This document shows positions 50,949 to 59,825 of a stretch of 64,000 nucleotides of DNA, in pieces. The notes below the pieces were generated by a model. That model saw only the letters and a list, made by a program, of their open reading frames with translations, did no database searches and was not told the DNA's origin. The position numbers were made by a program, and so were the translations under genes. The DNA comes from Planctomycetota bacterium (lineage in GTDB: Bacteria > Planctomycetota > B15-G4), in contig JACKHP010000008.1 in the NCBI GenBank assembly GCA_020638905.1, positions 62,001-126,000 on the forward strand, written 5' to 3'. Within the stretch, counting starts at the first letter, position 1, and the number at the start of each line of letters is the position of its first letter.

Positions 50949-51698
50949 TCAGCCGTCGCGCATGCCGTAGCGCACCAGCAGGAGGTCCTCTTCCTGCGCG
51001 AGGCCGATGCCGGGTGCGTGGAGCTTGAGCTCGCTGCCCTTCTCGAGCGCCGACGACTCGCGCACCTCGAGGCAGCCCTCGAAGCGACCCGCCGGCGTGC
51101 TGAGCTCGCCGTCGAGGCGGACGATCTCGGCCCGGTCGAGCGCGGTCCCGGGGGCGACCTCCTGGAAGAAGCGTTCGCCGACCCTCGGCGCGCCGGGCAG
51201 CAGCAGACCGAAGCGCGCGCCGTCGCGGCCGGCCAGCCAGGCGCCGCCGTGGCCGACCACGCGGCCGTCCTCGTAGAGGTCGACCTCCTCGCCGAAGTAG
51301 CCCACCGCGCCGGTGACCTTCGAGAGGGCGACGAAGTTGCGCGAGACCTCGACGAGTTCGCCGTCCTCGGTCTCGCGCTCCTCGACGACGCGCGTCTCGA
51401 CGCCGTCGACCACACGCGTGTCGTCGAGCACGGTGATCGTGAGCCGCACCGGTTCGCCGTCCTCCTCGCCCTCGAGCACGAGCTGCCACCCCGGCTCGAG
51501 CACGAACCACGGGTGCCGACCGCGCGACGTCCAGTCGCCCTCGGCTTCGGCGAAGGTGTCGGCGTCCGGCGTGGGCGCGGAGGCTTCGTCGGGGTGCGCG
51601 CCGCTCGGGGGACCGACCGGGGAGCCGTCGTCGACGGAGGGAGATCCGCAGGCGACGAGGAGCACGAAAGCAGGGAAGACGGCGAGGAAGGGACGCAC
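50949..51698 (-). CDS. Hypothetical lipoprotein
   Basis: A 249-residue secreted lipoprotein of no family I recognise. The signal peptide ends in LLVACGS (lipobox, Cys17), followed by a 35-residue Ser/Pro/Asp/Ala-rich linker. The mature domain is beta-rich and acidic: WFVLEPGWQLVLEGEEDG, VDGVETRVVEERETEDGELV, VSRNFVALSKVTGAVGYFG and VDLYEDGRVV. This alternation fits an eight-stranded lipocalin or YceI-like barrel, but that is a guess. GGAGG eight bases upstream supports the GTG start. It lies between the tRNA gene and the SDR gene. The 242-bp gap upstream (51699-51940) shows no further feature. Confidence 0.75.
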   Translation of the reverse strand: MRPFLAVFPAFVLLVACGSPSVDDGSPVGPPSGAHPDEASAPTPDADTFAEAEGDWTSRGRHPWFVLEPGWQLVLEGEEDGEPVRLTITVLDDTRVVDGVETRVVEERETEDGELVEVSRNFVALSKVTGAVGYFGEEVDLYEDGRVVGHGGAWLAGRDGARFGLLLPGAPRVGERFFQEVAPGTALDRAEIVRLDGELSTPAGRFEGCLEVRESSALEKGSELKLHAPGIGLAQEEDLLLVRYGMRDG

Positions 51699-51940
51699 GG
51701 TCGATCCTCCCGAGGGACGCCGCCATCCTCGCACGCGCCGAGCGCCGGCCACGTGATGCCTGCGTGACGAGGCGCGCGGATCGCCGGCAGGACGGCCGCG
51801 ACGCGGCGCAGGCGGTCGGCGACGCCGCGTCGGTCCCGGCGCTCGATTGCCGCCGCGCGAGGTGCGCGTGGTCGTCAGGCGAACCGGAGCACCTCGGGGC
51901 GTCTCGCCCGGGCGACGCAGCGCGCCGGGGTCTGGTCGCG

Positions 51941-52702
51941 TCAGACGATCGTGGCCCCGCCGTCGACGTGCACGACCTGTCCCACGACGTGGTCGGACGC
52001 CTTGCTGCAGAGCCACACGCAGGTGCCGACGAGGTCTTCGGGCTCGCCGTGCGTGCCGCGCGGGATGCCGGCCACGATCTGCTTGTAGAACGCCTCGTTC
52101 TGCAGGATGCCCGCGGACATGTCGGTGTTGAACAGGCCCGGCGCGATGGCGTTCACGTTGATGCCGCGCGGCGCCCACTCGATGGCCAGCGAGCGCGTGA
52201 AGCCCATCACGCCGGCCTTCGACGCGCAGTACGCCGTGGCCTCGCCGACGCCGAACGTCCCGAGCACCGAGGCGATGTTCACGACCTTGCCCGAGCCGCG
52301 CTCGAGGAAGTGCGGACCCACGGCGCGCGCGAACCTGAAGATGCCCATGAGGTTCACGTCGATCACGCGCTGCCAGTCGGCCGGCTCGGTCTCCTGGATC
52401 GGGCCCATGTGGTACGTGCCCGCGTTGTTGATCAGGATGTCGAGGCGTCCGAAGGCGTCGAGCGCGGTCTTCACGGCGCGCGGCGCGGTCTCGTCCGCGA
52501 TCACGTCGCCGGACACCGCCAGGCAGCGCTTGCCCGCGGCCTCGACGGCCACCACCGTCTCGGCCAGGTCGGCGTCGCGGCGTGCGACGACCACGATGTC
52601 GGCTCCGGCGCGGGCGAGGCCCACGGCCATGGCGCGCCCGAGCCCGCGGCCTCCGCCGGTGATCAGGGCGACCTGGCCGTCGATGCGGAAGGGATCGGTC
52701 AT
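51941..52702 (-). CDS. Short-chain dehydrogenase/reductase (classical SDR)
   Basis: A 253-residue classical SDR. The cofactor loop is ALITGGGRGLGRAMAVGLA; NNAG is present (LINNAGTYHMGP); the catalytic Ser is in VVNIASVLGTFG and the YxxxK pair is AYCASKAG. FNTDMSAGI and VVGQVVHVDGGATIV complete the fold. Arg rather than Asp after strand two (VVVARRDAD) suggests NADPH use. The closest known reactions are gluconate 5-dehydrogenase- or 3-oxoacyl-ACP-reductase-like, but the substrate is not determined by sequence. ATG 52702 has AAGGAG 11 bases upstream. Not part of a visible operon. Confidence 0.92.
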   Translation of the reverse strand: MTDPFRIDGQVALITGGGRGLGRAMAVGLARAGADIVVVARRDADLAETVVAVEAAGKRCLAVSGDVIADETAPRAVKTALDAFGRLDILINNAGTYHMGPIQETEPADWQRVIDVNLMGIFRFARAVGPHFLERGSGKVVNIASVLGTFGVGEATAYCASKAGVMGFTRSLAIEWAPRGINVNAIAPGLFNTDMSAGILQNEAFYKQIVAGIPRGTHGEPEDLVGTCVWLCSKASDHVVGQVVHVDGGATIV

Positions 52703-52904
52703 GGGACGTGCGGCTCCTTGGGTGTGACGGGATGCGGGCGACCTCGCGCGGTCCCGCGTCGTCGCGGGTCCTGGTGACGCGCCGGGGCCGTCGACGCGCG
52801 AGCGTAGCGCATCGCCGCGGCGCACCGCGAGGGGCCGCGGCCGCAGCGCGTGGGCCGGGCGTGCGCGCGATGGGTCGTGCGTGGTCGCGCGCGAGGCGAC
52901 GCGC

Positions 52905-54944
52905 TCACGTCCCCGGGGCGGAGACCACCGGCGTCGCGCGGTGCGCGCGCAGGATCACGTCGTCGACCTCGAGGTCGGCGACCACCGGCATGCCGTCGAC
53001 CACGCGGCCGAAGGCGGTGTAGAGCCCGTCGAGGTGCGGCGTGGGCAGGTGCGTGATGAAGATCTGGCAGCCGCCGGTGTGCGGCGAGCCCGCGTGCGGC
53101 ATGCCCAGCGTGCCCGTCAGGAACGGCGTCGGCGTGAACTCGTCGGGGAGCCGGCGACCGCCCGTCCCCCAGCCGTCGCCGCGCGGGTCGAGACCCTGCA
53201 CGACGAAGTTCGGCACGACGCGGTGGATGTCGAGCCCGTCGTAGAAGCCCTGGTCGACGAGCTCGAGGAACGAGCGCACGTGGCGCGGCGCCGCCGGGGC
53301 GTCGAGTTCGAGCAGCACGTCGCCCTTGGTCGTCTCGAGCAGCACCTGCGGGTGGGGATCGGCCAGCGCGGCGCGGTACTCGGCCACGAGCGTGTCGAGC
53401 AGCTTGCCCGCGGGCGGCGCGCCCGGAGGCGTGGGGTCGAGCGGCGGCATGCCGAGCGCCGCGGCGAGCGACACGCGCGCCTCGTCGAGCTCGAAGCCGT
53501 GCGCGTCGCCGAGGGACTCGGCCACGGCGCGTCCGAGCTCGGGCGGGGCGCGGCCCTTGGCGAACAGCGGGGCCACGGCGTCGGCGGCGTTGCCGCGTTC
53601 GGCGGGATCGTCGCTGCGCAGCGCCGCGAGCAGCACGTCGAGGTGGTCGAGCGGATCGTCGTGCAGCGCGCCGAGGGCCTGGGCCCGCACCGTCGGCGAC
53701 GGATCGGAGAGCAGGCGCTCCACCAGCGCGGCGTCGACGAGCTGTCCCTCGGCGAGCAGGCGCGCCACGCGCTCGCGGTCGCGCACCGCGGCGGACGCGG
53801 CGAGCGCCGCGAGCTCGTCGGCGTCGCCGGACACCGCCAGCGCCGCGCGCGCCTCGCGTCGCACGGGCGAGCTCGCGTCGCTGTGCGCGGCGGTGCGGAG
53901 CACCGAGAGCGCCGCGCGACGTCCCGCCTCGTCGAGCCCCGCACCGGATGCGTCGTCGCCGCCGGATGCGTCCGCCGACGGGGTCGAGCCGCCGCCCGCG
54001 CCGTCGCGGGACGCCGCCAGACGCGCGAGCAGCGCCTCGGCGGCCATCAGCCGCGCGTGCGGCGAGCGGTGCGTCGCGAGCAGCTCGGCGCACTCCTCGG
54101 TGTCCCCGCGCGCGCACACGATGCGGGCGGCCTCGATCGCCACGCGCTCGTCGTCGTCGTGCAGCAGGTCGCGTCCCACCTGGAGCGGGTCGCCGAAGCC
54201 GTCGTTCGCCAGGGACAGCAGGCCGCGCACGGCGAACACGCGCGAGAGCGGCGAGCCCTCGTCGTCGAGTGCGCGCCGCAGCACGGCCTCGTGCGCCGCC
54301 CGTCCGCGCACGCCGGCCATGGCGTAGACCGAGCGCCAGCGCACGCCCGGATCGGGATCGGTGAGCGCCGCCGCGGTGAGCGCCACGTCGCGCGCCACGA
54401 GCACCTCTTCGGTGGCGTGGCGTTCGTCGTCGTAGCGCCGTCCGTCGAGGCGGAACAGGCCCAGCGCCGCCGCGCGTCGCACGGCCGAGGACTCGTCGGC
54501 CAGCGCGCTCGTGAAGAGCACGGTGCGCCGGTCGTCGCCCAGCGCGGCGAGCGAGGCCAGCGCCGCGGCGCGGACGCGCGCCGAAGGACTGGCCACGAGC
54601 TCGGAGAGCGCGTCGACGCAGTCGGGCGTGGCCCACTTGCCGGCCGCGAAGGCCAGCGCCTCGAGCACGTCCTCGTCGGTCTCGCCCTCGACGCGCTTGA
54701 GCACCAGCGACGTGTTGTCGTCGGGCGGGACGATGGTGAGCGCGCGCACCGCGACGAGCCGCACCACGGGGTCGGGATCGAAGGCCCCGTTGAGCAGCGA
54801 GCCGTCGTCGGCCAGGTGCGTGAGCAGGTCGCCCGGGGCACGCGGACCCTCGCCGTGGGTGGGCGTGCCGGTGCAGGAGAGCAGCGCGCCCGCGGCGAGC
54901 GTGAGCGCGAAGAAGGTCGTGCGTCGCAGGGATCGTGCCGTCAT
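52905..54944 (-). CDS. Lipoprotein with HEAT-like repeats and C-terminal cyclophilin-type PPIase
   Basis: A 679-residue lipoprotein. The signal peptide ends at ALLSC. Residues about 40-490 are alpha-helical HEAT/PBS-lyase-like repeats (for example DPDPVVRLVAVRAL, SARVRAAALASLAALGD, DPDPGVRWRSVYAMAGV, DPSPTVRAQALGALHDD). Residues about 510-675 are a cyclophilin: LETTKGDVLLELDAPAAPRH, YDGLDIHRVVPNFVVQGLDP (IHR-V-F-Q), GTLGMPHAG and GGCQIFITHLPTPHLDGLYT, with the DG-FGRVV ending. It should catalyse prolyl isomerisation in the periplasm with clients bound by the repeats. A TATACT box eight bases before ATG 54944 predicts a leaderless mRNA, divergent from the YqeY gene. Confidence 0.92.
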   Translation of the reverse strand: MTARSLRRTTFFALTLAAGALLSCTGTPTHGEGPRAPGDLLTHLADDGSLLNGAFDPDPVVRLVAVRALTIVPPDDNTSLVLKRVEGETDEDVLEALAFAAGKWATPDCVDALSELVASPSARVRAAALASLAALGDDRRTVLFTSALADESSAVRRAAALGLFRLDGRRYDDERHATEEVLVARDVALTAAALTDPDPGVRWRSVYAMAGVRGRAAHEAVLRRALDDEGSPLSRVFAVRGLLSLANDGFGDPLQVGRDLLHDDDERVAIEAARIVCARGDTEECAELLATHRSPHARLMAAEALLARLAASRDGAGGGSTPSADASGGDDASGAGLDEAGRRAALSVLRTAAHSDASSPVRREARAALAVSGDADELAALAASAAVRDRERVARLLAEGQLVDAALVERLLSDPSPTVRAQALGALHDDPLDHLDVLLAALRSDDPAERGNAADAVAPLFAKGRAPPELGRAVAESLGDAHGFELDEARVSLAAALGMPPLDPTPPGAPPAGKLLDTLVAEYRAALADPHPQVLLETTKGDVLLELDAPAAPRHVRSFLELVDQGFYDGLDIHRVVPNFVVQGLDPRGDGWGTGGRRLPDEFTPTPFLTGTLGMPHAGSPHTGGCQIFITHLPTPHLDGLYTAFGRVVDGMPVVADLEVDDVILRAHRATPVVSAPGT

Positions 54945-54952
54945 GGGGCGCA

Positions 54953-54960
54953 AGTATACT
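54953..54960. promoter_or_regulatory. Palindromic AGTATACT: shared -10 of two divergent genes
   Basis: AGTATACT reads TATACT on both strands (54955-54960 plus, 54958-54953 minus). The minus copy ends eight bases before the lipoprotein ATG (54944); the plus copy is 53 bases before the YqeY ATG (55014). One site would serve both directions. Confidence 0.5.
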
Positions 54961-55013
54961 CACGCGCCGGTGGCTGCCGTGCCGCTCCGAAAGACCGCGC
55001 AGGGAAACGATCC

Positions 55014-55466
55014 ATGAGTCTCGAAGCACGCATCAAGGACGACATCAAGGCCGCCATGAAGTCCGGCAACAAGGACGACCTCGAAGTGCTGCGCATGGTG
55101 ATCTCCGACGTCAAGAACACGGCCATCGCCGAGGGGCTCGAGCGTGCGGGGTTCGACGACGAGCTCGTCCTGCGCACGTTGCGGCGTGGCATCAAGACCC
55201 GCACCGAGTCGGCGGAGATGTACGAGAAGGCCGGACGGAACGACCTGTCCTCGAAGGAGCGCGCGCAGATCGAGGTGCTGGAGCGCTACCTCCCGGCGCA
55301 GATGTCGGTGGCCGAACTCGAGGTCGTGGTCGACACCGTCATCGTCGAGCTCGGCGCCAGCACCAAGAAGGACATGGGGCGGGTCATCAAGGAGGTCGTG
55401 GCCCGCGTCGAAGGGCGCGCCGACGGCAAGGCCGTCTCCTCCGTGGTGGGTGGACGCCTCTCGTGA
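55014..55466 (+). CDS. GatB/YqeY domain protein
   Basis: A 150-residue stand-alone YqeY protein: IKDDIKAAMKSGNKDDLEVL and VLRMVISDVKNTAI at the start, KTRTESAEMYEKAGRNDLSS, EIEVLERYLPAQMS-like helix EVLERYLPAQMSVAELEVVV, and the end GRVIKEVVARVEGRADGKAV. The fold matches the tRNA-binding tail domain of GatB; the family may act in tRNA-dependent amidation or RNA binding, but its exact role is unsettled. The length is normal. An AGGGAA stretch lies before the ATG. Its TGA overlaps the GTG of sufS (GTGA), so both are co-translated. Confidence 0.93.
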   Translation: MSLEARIKDDIKAAMKSGNKDDLEVLRMVISDVKNTAIAEGLERAGFDDELVLRTLRRGIKTRTESAEMYEKAGRNDLSSKERAQIEVLERYLPAQMSVAELEVVVDTVIVELGASTKKDMGRVIKEVVARVEGRADGKAVSSVVGGRLS

Positions 55467-56686
55467 CCGGTCTCGCGCGTGCGCCGTACGACGTGGCGGC
55501 GCTGCGCGCGCGCTTCCCGGCGCTGGCGGCGGCGTCCGACCACGTCCCGCTCGACAACGCGGCGACCACGCATCGTCCGCAGGGGGTGTTCGACGCGCTC
55601 GCATCCTTCTACATGGCGGCGAACGCCAACGTCCACCGGGCCAACCACCGCCTGGGGACGGCCGCCACCGGCGCCTACGAGGGCGCTCGCGCCCGGCTGG
55701 CGCGTTTCCTGGGTGCGGCCGCCGACGAGCTGGTCTTCACGCGATCGGCCACCGAGGCGGTGAACCTCGTCGCCCGCGGATGGGCCGAGCCGCGCCTCGG
55801 TCCCGGCGACGCGGTGGCGGTCACGCTGCTCGAGCACCACAGCAACCTCGTCCCCTGGCAGGAGGTCTGCCGACGCACGGGCGCGCGGCTCGACGTGTTG
55901 CCGGTCGACGACCAGGCGTGTCTGCGTCCGATCGAGCTCGCGCCCGACGTGCGCCTGCTGGCCGCGACGCGCGTCTCGAACGCGGTGGGCACCCTGGTCG
56001 ACACCACGGCGCTCGTCGACCACGCCCACGCGCGCGGTGCGGCCGTGCTGCTCGACGTGACCCAGGCCGTCGCGCACCTGCCGCTCGACGACGGCAGCCG
56101 GCGGGCCGAGTTCCTGGTGCTCTCGGCACACAAGGCCTACGGACCGATGGGCGTCGGCGCCCTGCGCGCGTCCCGGGCGGTGCTCGGCGAGATCCGTCCG
56201 GTGGTGTTCGGCGGCGAGATGGTCGAGCGCGTCGACGCGCTCGGCGCGACCTTCCGCGCGCCGCCGCACGGGCTCGAGGCGGGGACGCCGCCGGTGGCCG
56301 ACGCGGTGGCCTTCGTGGCGGCGCTCGACCTGCTCGACGAGCTGGGGCTGGCCGCCGTCCGCGCCCACGAGCTCGAGCTGCTCGCGCGGCTGCTGGCCGG
56401 CCTGGCCCGGGTGCCCGGGGTCGAGGTCGTCGGACCGCCCGACGCCGAGTCGCGCTCGGGGGTCGTGTCCCTGGACATCCCGGGCGGCGACGTGCACGTG
56501 GCCGCCACCCTGCTCGACCTGCACGACGTGGCCGTGCGCGCGGGATTCCACTGCGCCGAGCCCCTGCTGCGCCGTCTCGGCCGCGCGGGCACCCTGCGCG
56601 CGAGCCTGGCGTCGTACTCCACCGTCGACGACGTCGACCGCTTCCTGGAGGCCCTGGCCGAGGCCGTTCCCGCCTGTCGCGGATGA
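55463..56686 (+). CDS. sufS: Cysteine desulfurase, SufS/Csd type
   Basis: A 407-residue class V PLP enzyme. DNAATTHRPQGVFDAL opens the fold, HRANHRLGTAATGAYEGAR follows, EHHSNLVPWQ holds the His over PLP, LSAHKAYGPMGVGAL has the PLP Lys224, and GFHCAEPLLRRLG has the catalytic Cys364 in the short loop typical of SufS rather than IscS. It releases sulfur from cysteine as a persulfide for Fe-S cluster or other sulfur transfer. No sufBCD or sufE/U gene is next to it in this window, so its partner lies elsewhere. GTG start inside the YqeY stop codon. Confidence 0.92.
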   Translation: MTGLARAPYDVAALRARFPALAAASDHVPLDNAATTHRPQGVFDALASFYMAANANVHRANHRLGTAATGAYEGARARLARFLGAAADELVFTRSATEAVNLVARGWAEPRLGPGDAVAVTLLEHHSNLVPWQEVCRRTGARLDVLPVDDQACLRPIELAPDVRLLAATRVSNAVGTLVDTTALVDHAHARGAAVLLDVTQAVAHLPLDDGSRRAEFLVLSAHKAYGPMGVGALRASRAVLGEIRPVVFGGEMVERVDALGATFRAPPHGLEAGTPPVADAVAFVAALDLLDELGLAAVRAHELELLARLLAGLARVPGVEVVGPPDAESRSGVVSLDIPGGDVHVAATLLDLHDVAVRAGFHCAEPLLRRLGRAGTLRASLASYSTVDDVDRFLEALAEAVPACRG

Positions 56687-56698
56687 CCCCGCATCGGC

Positions 56699-56704
56699 TA
56701 CCCT
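56699..56704 (+). promoter_or_regulatory. -10-like box TACCCT of the M28 peptidase gene
   Basis: TACCCT 43 bases before the ATG at 56748, in the 61-bp gap after sufS. Confidence 0.25.
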
Positions 56705-56747
56705 CTCCGGTTCGGAACCGTCCCGTTCCACGTGCCCGAGGAAGCCG

Positions 56748-58673
56748 ATGCGCCCGCGCCGCTTCGCCCTGTCGTCCCTTGCCGTCTTCGTCCTCGCCGC
56801 GCTGCTGCAGGGCTGCGCATCGCACGATCTGCCGATGGTCTCGCCGTCGGTGTACGAGGCCGACGTGCGCTGGCTCGCCGACGACGCCCGTGAGGGACGC
56901 GAGACGGGTTCGCGCGGACTGTTCGCCGCCGCCGACTACGTGGCCGCGCGCTTCGCGTCGCTGGGCCTGGCTCCGGGAGGCGACGACGGCACGTGGTTCC
57001 AGCACTTCACGGCCGCGGGACCGCGTGAGCTCGGCGACGACAACTCGCTCGTGGTGGGCGACCTGCAGCTCGAGTTCGAGACCGAGTGGATGCCGCTCTC
57101 GTCGTCCGGCGGCGGCAGCGTGCAGGGTCCGCTGGTGTTCGCGGGCTTCGGCATCTCCGATCCCGACGGCGGCTGGGACGACTACCAGGGACTGCCGGTC
57201 GACGGCGCGGTGGTGCTCCTGCTGCGTGGCGGACCCGGCGCGGGCCTGCGTGCCACGCTGGACGCGGCCGGCGAGCCCGTGCCCGAGCCGCTGAAGCGCT
57301 GGGCCGAGGGCGGCGAGGGACACGTCCACACCAGCTTCCGCTCGAAGATCAACGCGGCCTTCACCCACGGCGCGGCCGCGGTGATCGTCGCGAACGACCC
57401 GCTCACGCACCCGGCCGGCGGCGAGAACGACACGCTGCTCCCGTACGCGCCCTTCGGCGGCGGCGGCGCCACGGCCAGCATGCCCGCGGCGTTGCTCACG
57501 GCCGCCGCCGGCCAGCGCGTGCTGCAGTCGCTGGGCTACGACCTCGAGGTGCTCCAGCAGCGGCTCGACCAGCTCATGAAGCCGCGCAGCTTCCGCTTCC
57601 CCTCGACCACGGCCGACGTGACCGTCGACGCGGCCGCGAAGCAGCTCGACACGGTCAACGTGGTCGGCATCCTGCCCGCGGCCGACGGACACACCGACGG
57701 CGAGCACGTGCTCGTGGGCGCGCACGTCGACCACCTCGGCTTCGGACGTGGTCCGGGATCGTTGGGCGGCGACGCGGCGGTGGGACAGATCCACAACGGA
57801 GCCGACGACAACGCGTCCGGCACGGCGGGACTGCTCGGCCTCGCGACGTCGCTCTCGGCGCGGCGTGATGACCTCGCGCGTCCGGTGGTGTTCGTGGCCT
57901 TCAGCGGCGAGGAGTGGGGCCTGCTCGGGTCACGCTTCTACGTCGAGCATCCCAAGCTGCCCGTGTCCGACATGGTCGGCATGGTGAACATGGACATGAT
58001 CGGGCGCGGCGTCGGGGGCAAGGTGCAGGTCGGCGGCACCGGCTCCTGGGACGGTTTCGCGGCCCTGGTCGACAGCGCCGCCGCGCAGGTGGGCGGCCTC
58101 GTGGTCACGCAGTCCGACAGCGCGCCGGGCTCGAGCGACCACGCCTCCTTCCTCGAGAAGGACGTGCCGTCGCTGTTCCTGTTCACGGGACTGCACGCCG
58201 ACTACCACAAGCCGAGCGACGACGCCGACAAGATCGACGCGGTCGACGGCGCGAAGATCGCCACGCTCGCGGGCGAGGTGGCGTTCGACCTCGCCACGCG
58301 CGCCGAGCGTCCGGTGTACAGCGAGCCGCCCGCAGCCGATCCGCACGCCGGTCTGGCCGACGCCGACGACGGCGACCGTCCGGCGGTCGTGGCCTACGGC
58401 GTGAAACTGGGCTCGGTGCCAGACATGGGCTACCAGGGCACCGACGGAGTGCGCCTGGCCGACGTCGGCACCGACTCGCCCGCCGAGCGGGCGGGACTGA
58501 AGGCCGGCGACGTGGTCATCGCGCTCGACGGCAAGCCCACGAAGACGCTCGAGGACTACTCGGTGCTGCTCTTCTCGCACCGTCCCGGCGACACGATCAT
58601 CCTGACCGTGCTGCGCGGAGACGACAAGCTCGACCTCACCGCCACCCTCGAGGGGCGTCGCGCCGACGGCTGA
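56748..58673 (+). CDS. M28-family metallopeptidase lipoprotein with PA and PDZ domains
   Basis: A 641-residue lipoprotein (lipobox ALLQGC). A PA-type insert with GPLVFAGFGISDPDGGWDDY lies around 125-290. The M28 core carries the dizinc ligands: GAHVDHLG (His326, Asp328), HNGADDNASGTA (Asp353), FSGEEWGLLGS (Glu388, Glu389), VNMDMIGR (Asp) and DYHKPSDDADKI (His). A C-terminal PDZ domain (about 545-635) contains GVRLADVGTDSPAERAGLKA and GDVVIALDGKPTK. It is likely an aminopeptidase in the periplasm that may process peptides from secreted proteins. GAGGAAG is placed a few bases before the ATG. Followed after 25 bases by ispG, possibly co-transcribed. Confidence 0.94.
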   Translation: MRPRRFALSSLAVFVLAALLQGCASHDLPMVSPSVYEADVRWLADDAREGRETGSRGLFAAADYVAARFASLGLAPGGDDGTWFQHFTAAGPRELGDDNSLVVGDLQLEFETEWMPLSSSGGGSVQGPLVFAGFGISDPDGGWDDYQGLPVDGAVVLLLRGGPGAGLRATLDAAGEPVPEPLKRWAEGGEGHVHTSFRSKINAAFTHGAAAVIVANDPLTHPAGGENDTLLPYAPFGGGGATASMPAALLTAAAGQRVLQSLGYDLEVLQQRLDQLMKPRSFRFPSTTADVTVDAAAKQLDTVNVVGILPAADGHTDGEHVLVGAHVDHLGFGRGPGSLGGDAAVGQIHNGADDNASGTAGLLGLATSLSARRDDLARPVVFVAFSGEEWGLLGSRFYVEHPKLPVSDMVGMVNMDMIGRGVGGKVQVGGTGSWDGFAALVDSAAAQVGGLVVTQSDSAPGSSDHASFLEKDVPSLFLFTGLHADYHKPSDDADKIDAVDGAKIATLAGEVAFDLATRAERPVYSEPPAADPHAGLADADDGDRPAVVAYGVKLGSVPDMGYQGTDGVRLADVGTDSPAERAGLKAGDVVIALDGKPTKTLEDYSVLLFSHRPGDTIILTVLRGDDKLDLTATLEGRRADG

Positions 58674-58698
58674 GGCCGCGGGCGATCGGAGAGACACC

Positions 58699-59802
58699 AT
58701 GGTCAAGCGACGCCAGACGCTCGCGGTCCCCGTCGGGAACCTCGTGATCGGCGGGGGACACCCGGTGCGCGTGCAGTCGATGACGAACACCGACTCGCGT
58801 GACGCCGAGGCCACCATCGCGCAGATCAAGCGCATGCAGGAGGCGGGCTGCGAGCTCGTGCGCGTGACGATCCCCGACCAGGAGAGCGCCGACAACATCC
58901 CGGCCTTCCTGCGCGCGATGGACGTCCCGTTCATCGCGGACATCCACTTCAACCACAAGATGGCCCTCGCGGCCATCGCGAAGGGCGCGCACAAGGTGCG
59001 CATCAACCCGGGCAACATCGGCAGCGAGAAGAAGGTGCGCGAGGTGCTGGCCGCCGCGCGCGACAAGGGCACCGCGGTGCGCATCGGCGTGAACAGCGGC
59101 TCGCTCGAGAAGGACCTGCTCGACAAGCACGGCTGGCCGTCGCCCGAGGCGCTGGTCGAGTCGGCGCTGCGCCACGTGGCCTTCGCGCGCGACGTGGGCG
59201 TCGAGAAGATCATCGTCTCGATCAAGTCGACCGACGTGCAGGCGGCGGTGGCTGCGAACCGGCTCTTCTCGGCGGCCTCCGACGTGCCGCTGCACGTGGG
59301 CATCACCGAGGCGGGCGACCCGGCCTACGGCGCGATCAAGTCGGCGGCGGGCATCGGCGCGCTGCTGGTCGACGGCATCGGCGACACGATCCGCGTCTCG
59401 CTCACGTCCGACCCCGAGGTCGAGCTGCCGGTGGCGTACGACATCCTCAAGGCCACCGGCGTGCGGGTGATCTCGCCCGAGATCATCGCCTGCCCCACCT
59501 GCGGACGCATCGACATCGACCTCGAGGCGATCGTGGCCGAGGTCAAGCAGCGCCTGAAGCGCTGCACGCTGCCGGTCAAGATCTCCGTGCTGGGCTGCGC
59601 GGTGAACGGTCCGGGCGAGGCGCGCGAGGCCGACATCGGCATCGCGGGCGGCGCGGGCGAGGGCCTGCTGTTCCGCAAGGGGCGGACGGTCCGCAAGGTG
59701 CGCGAGGACCAGATCGTCGACGCGCTCATCGAGGAGATCGCCGCGCTCGAAGCCGAGCGCGAGGCGGCGGCGCGCGCGGGCGAGCCGACGCTGTCCCCCT
59801 GA
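58699..59802 (+). CDS. ispG: 4-hydroxy-3-methylbut-2-enyl diphosphate synthase
   Basis: A 367-residue IspG (GcpE), the penultimate enzyme of the MEP isoprenoid pathway, which reduces methylerythritol cyclodiphosphate using a 4Fe-4S cluster. The TIM-barrel part has VRVQSMTNTDSRDAEATIAQ and VPFIADIHFNHKMAL, KVRINPGNIG and ITEAGDPAYGAIKSA. The cluster Cys are in IACPTCGRIDIDL and VLGCAVNGPGEAREADIGIA. Length and motifs are those of the short bacterial form with no plant-type insert. GGAGAG lies five bases before the ATG. The MEP product feeds undecaprenyl phosphate, the lipid carrier needed by the glycan locus nearby. Confidence 0.97.
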   Translation: MVKRRQTLAVPVGNLVIGGGHPVRVQSMTNTDSRDAEATIAQIKRMQEAGCELVRVTIPDQESADNIPAFLRAMDVPFIADIHFNHKMALAAIAKGAHKVRINPGNIGSEKKVREVLAAARDKGTAVRIGVNSGSLEKDLLDKHGWPSPEALVESALRHVAFARDVGVEKIIVSIKSTDVQAAVAANRLFSAASDVPLHVGITEAGDPAYGAIKSAAGIGALLVDGIGDTIRVSLTSDPEVELPVAYDILKATGVRVISPEIIACPTCGRIDIDLEAIVAEVKQRLKRCTLPVKISVLGCAVNGPGEAREADIGIAGGAGEGLLFRKGRTVRKVREDQIVDALIEEIAALEAEREAAARAGEPTLSP

Positions 59803-59825
59803 GACGTCCCGGAGTCCCGCACGCC

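Noticed and set aside
54945..54953. TTG start of the cyclophilin lipoprotein
   Set aside because: It overlaps the predicted -10 box; ATG 54944 gives a normal lipoprotein signal.
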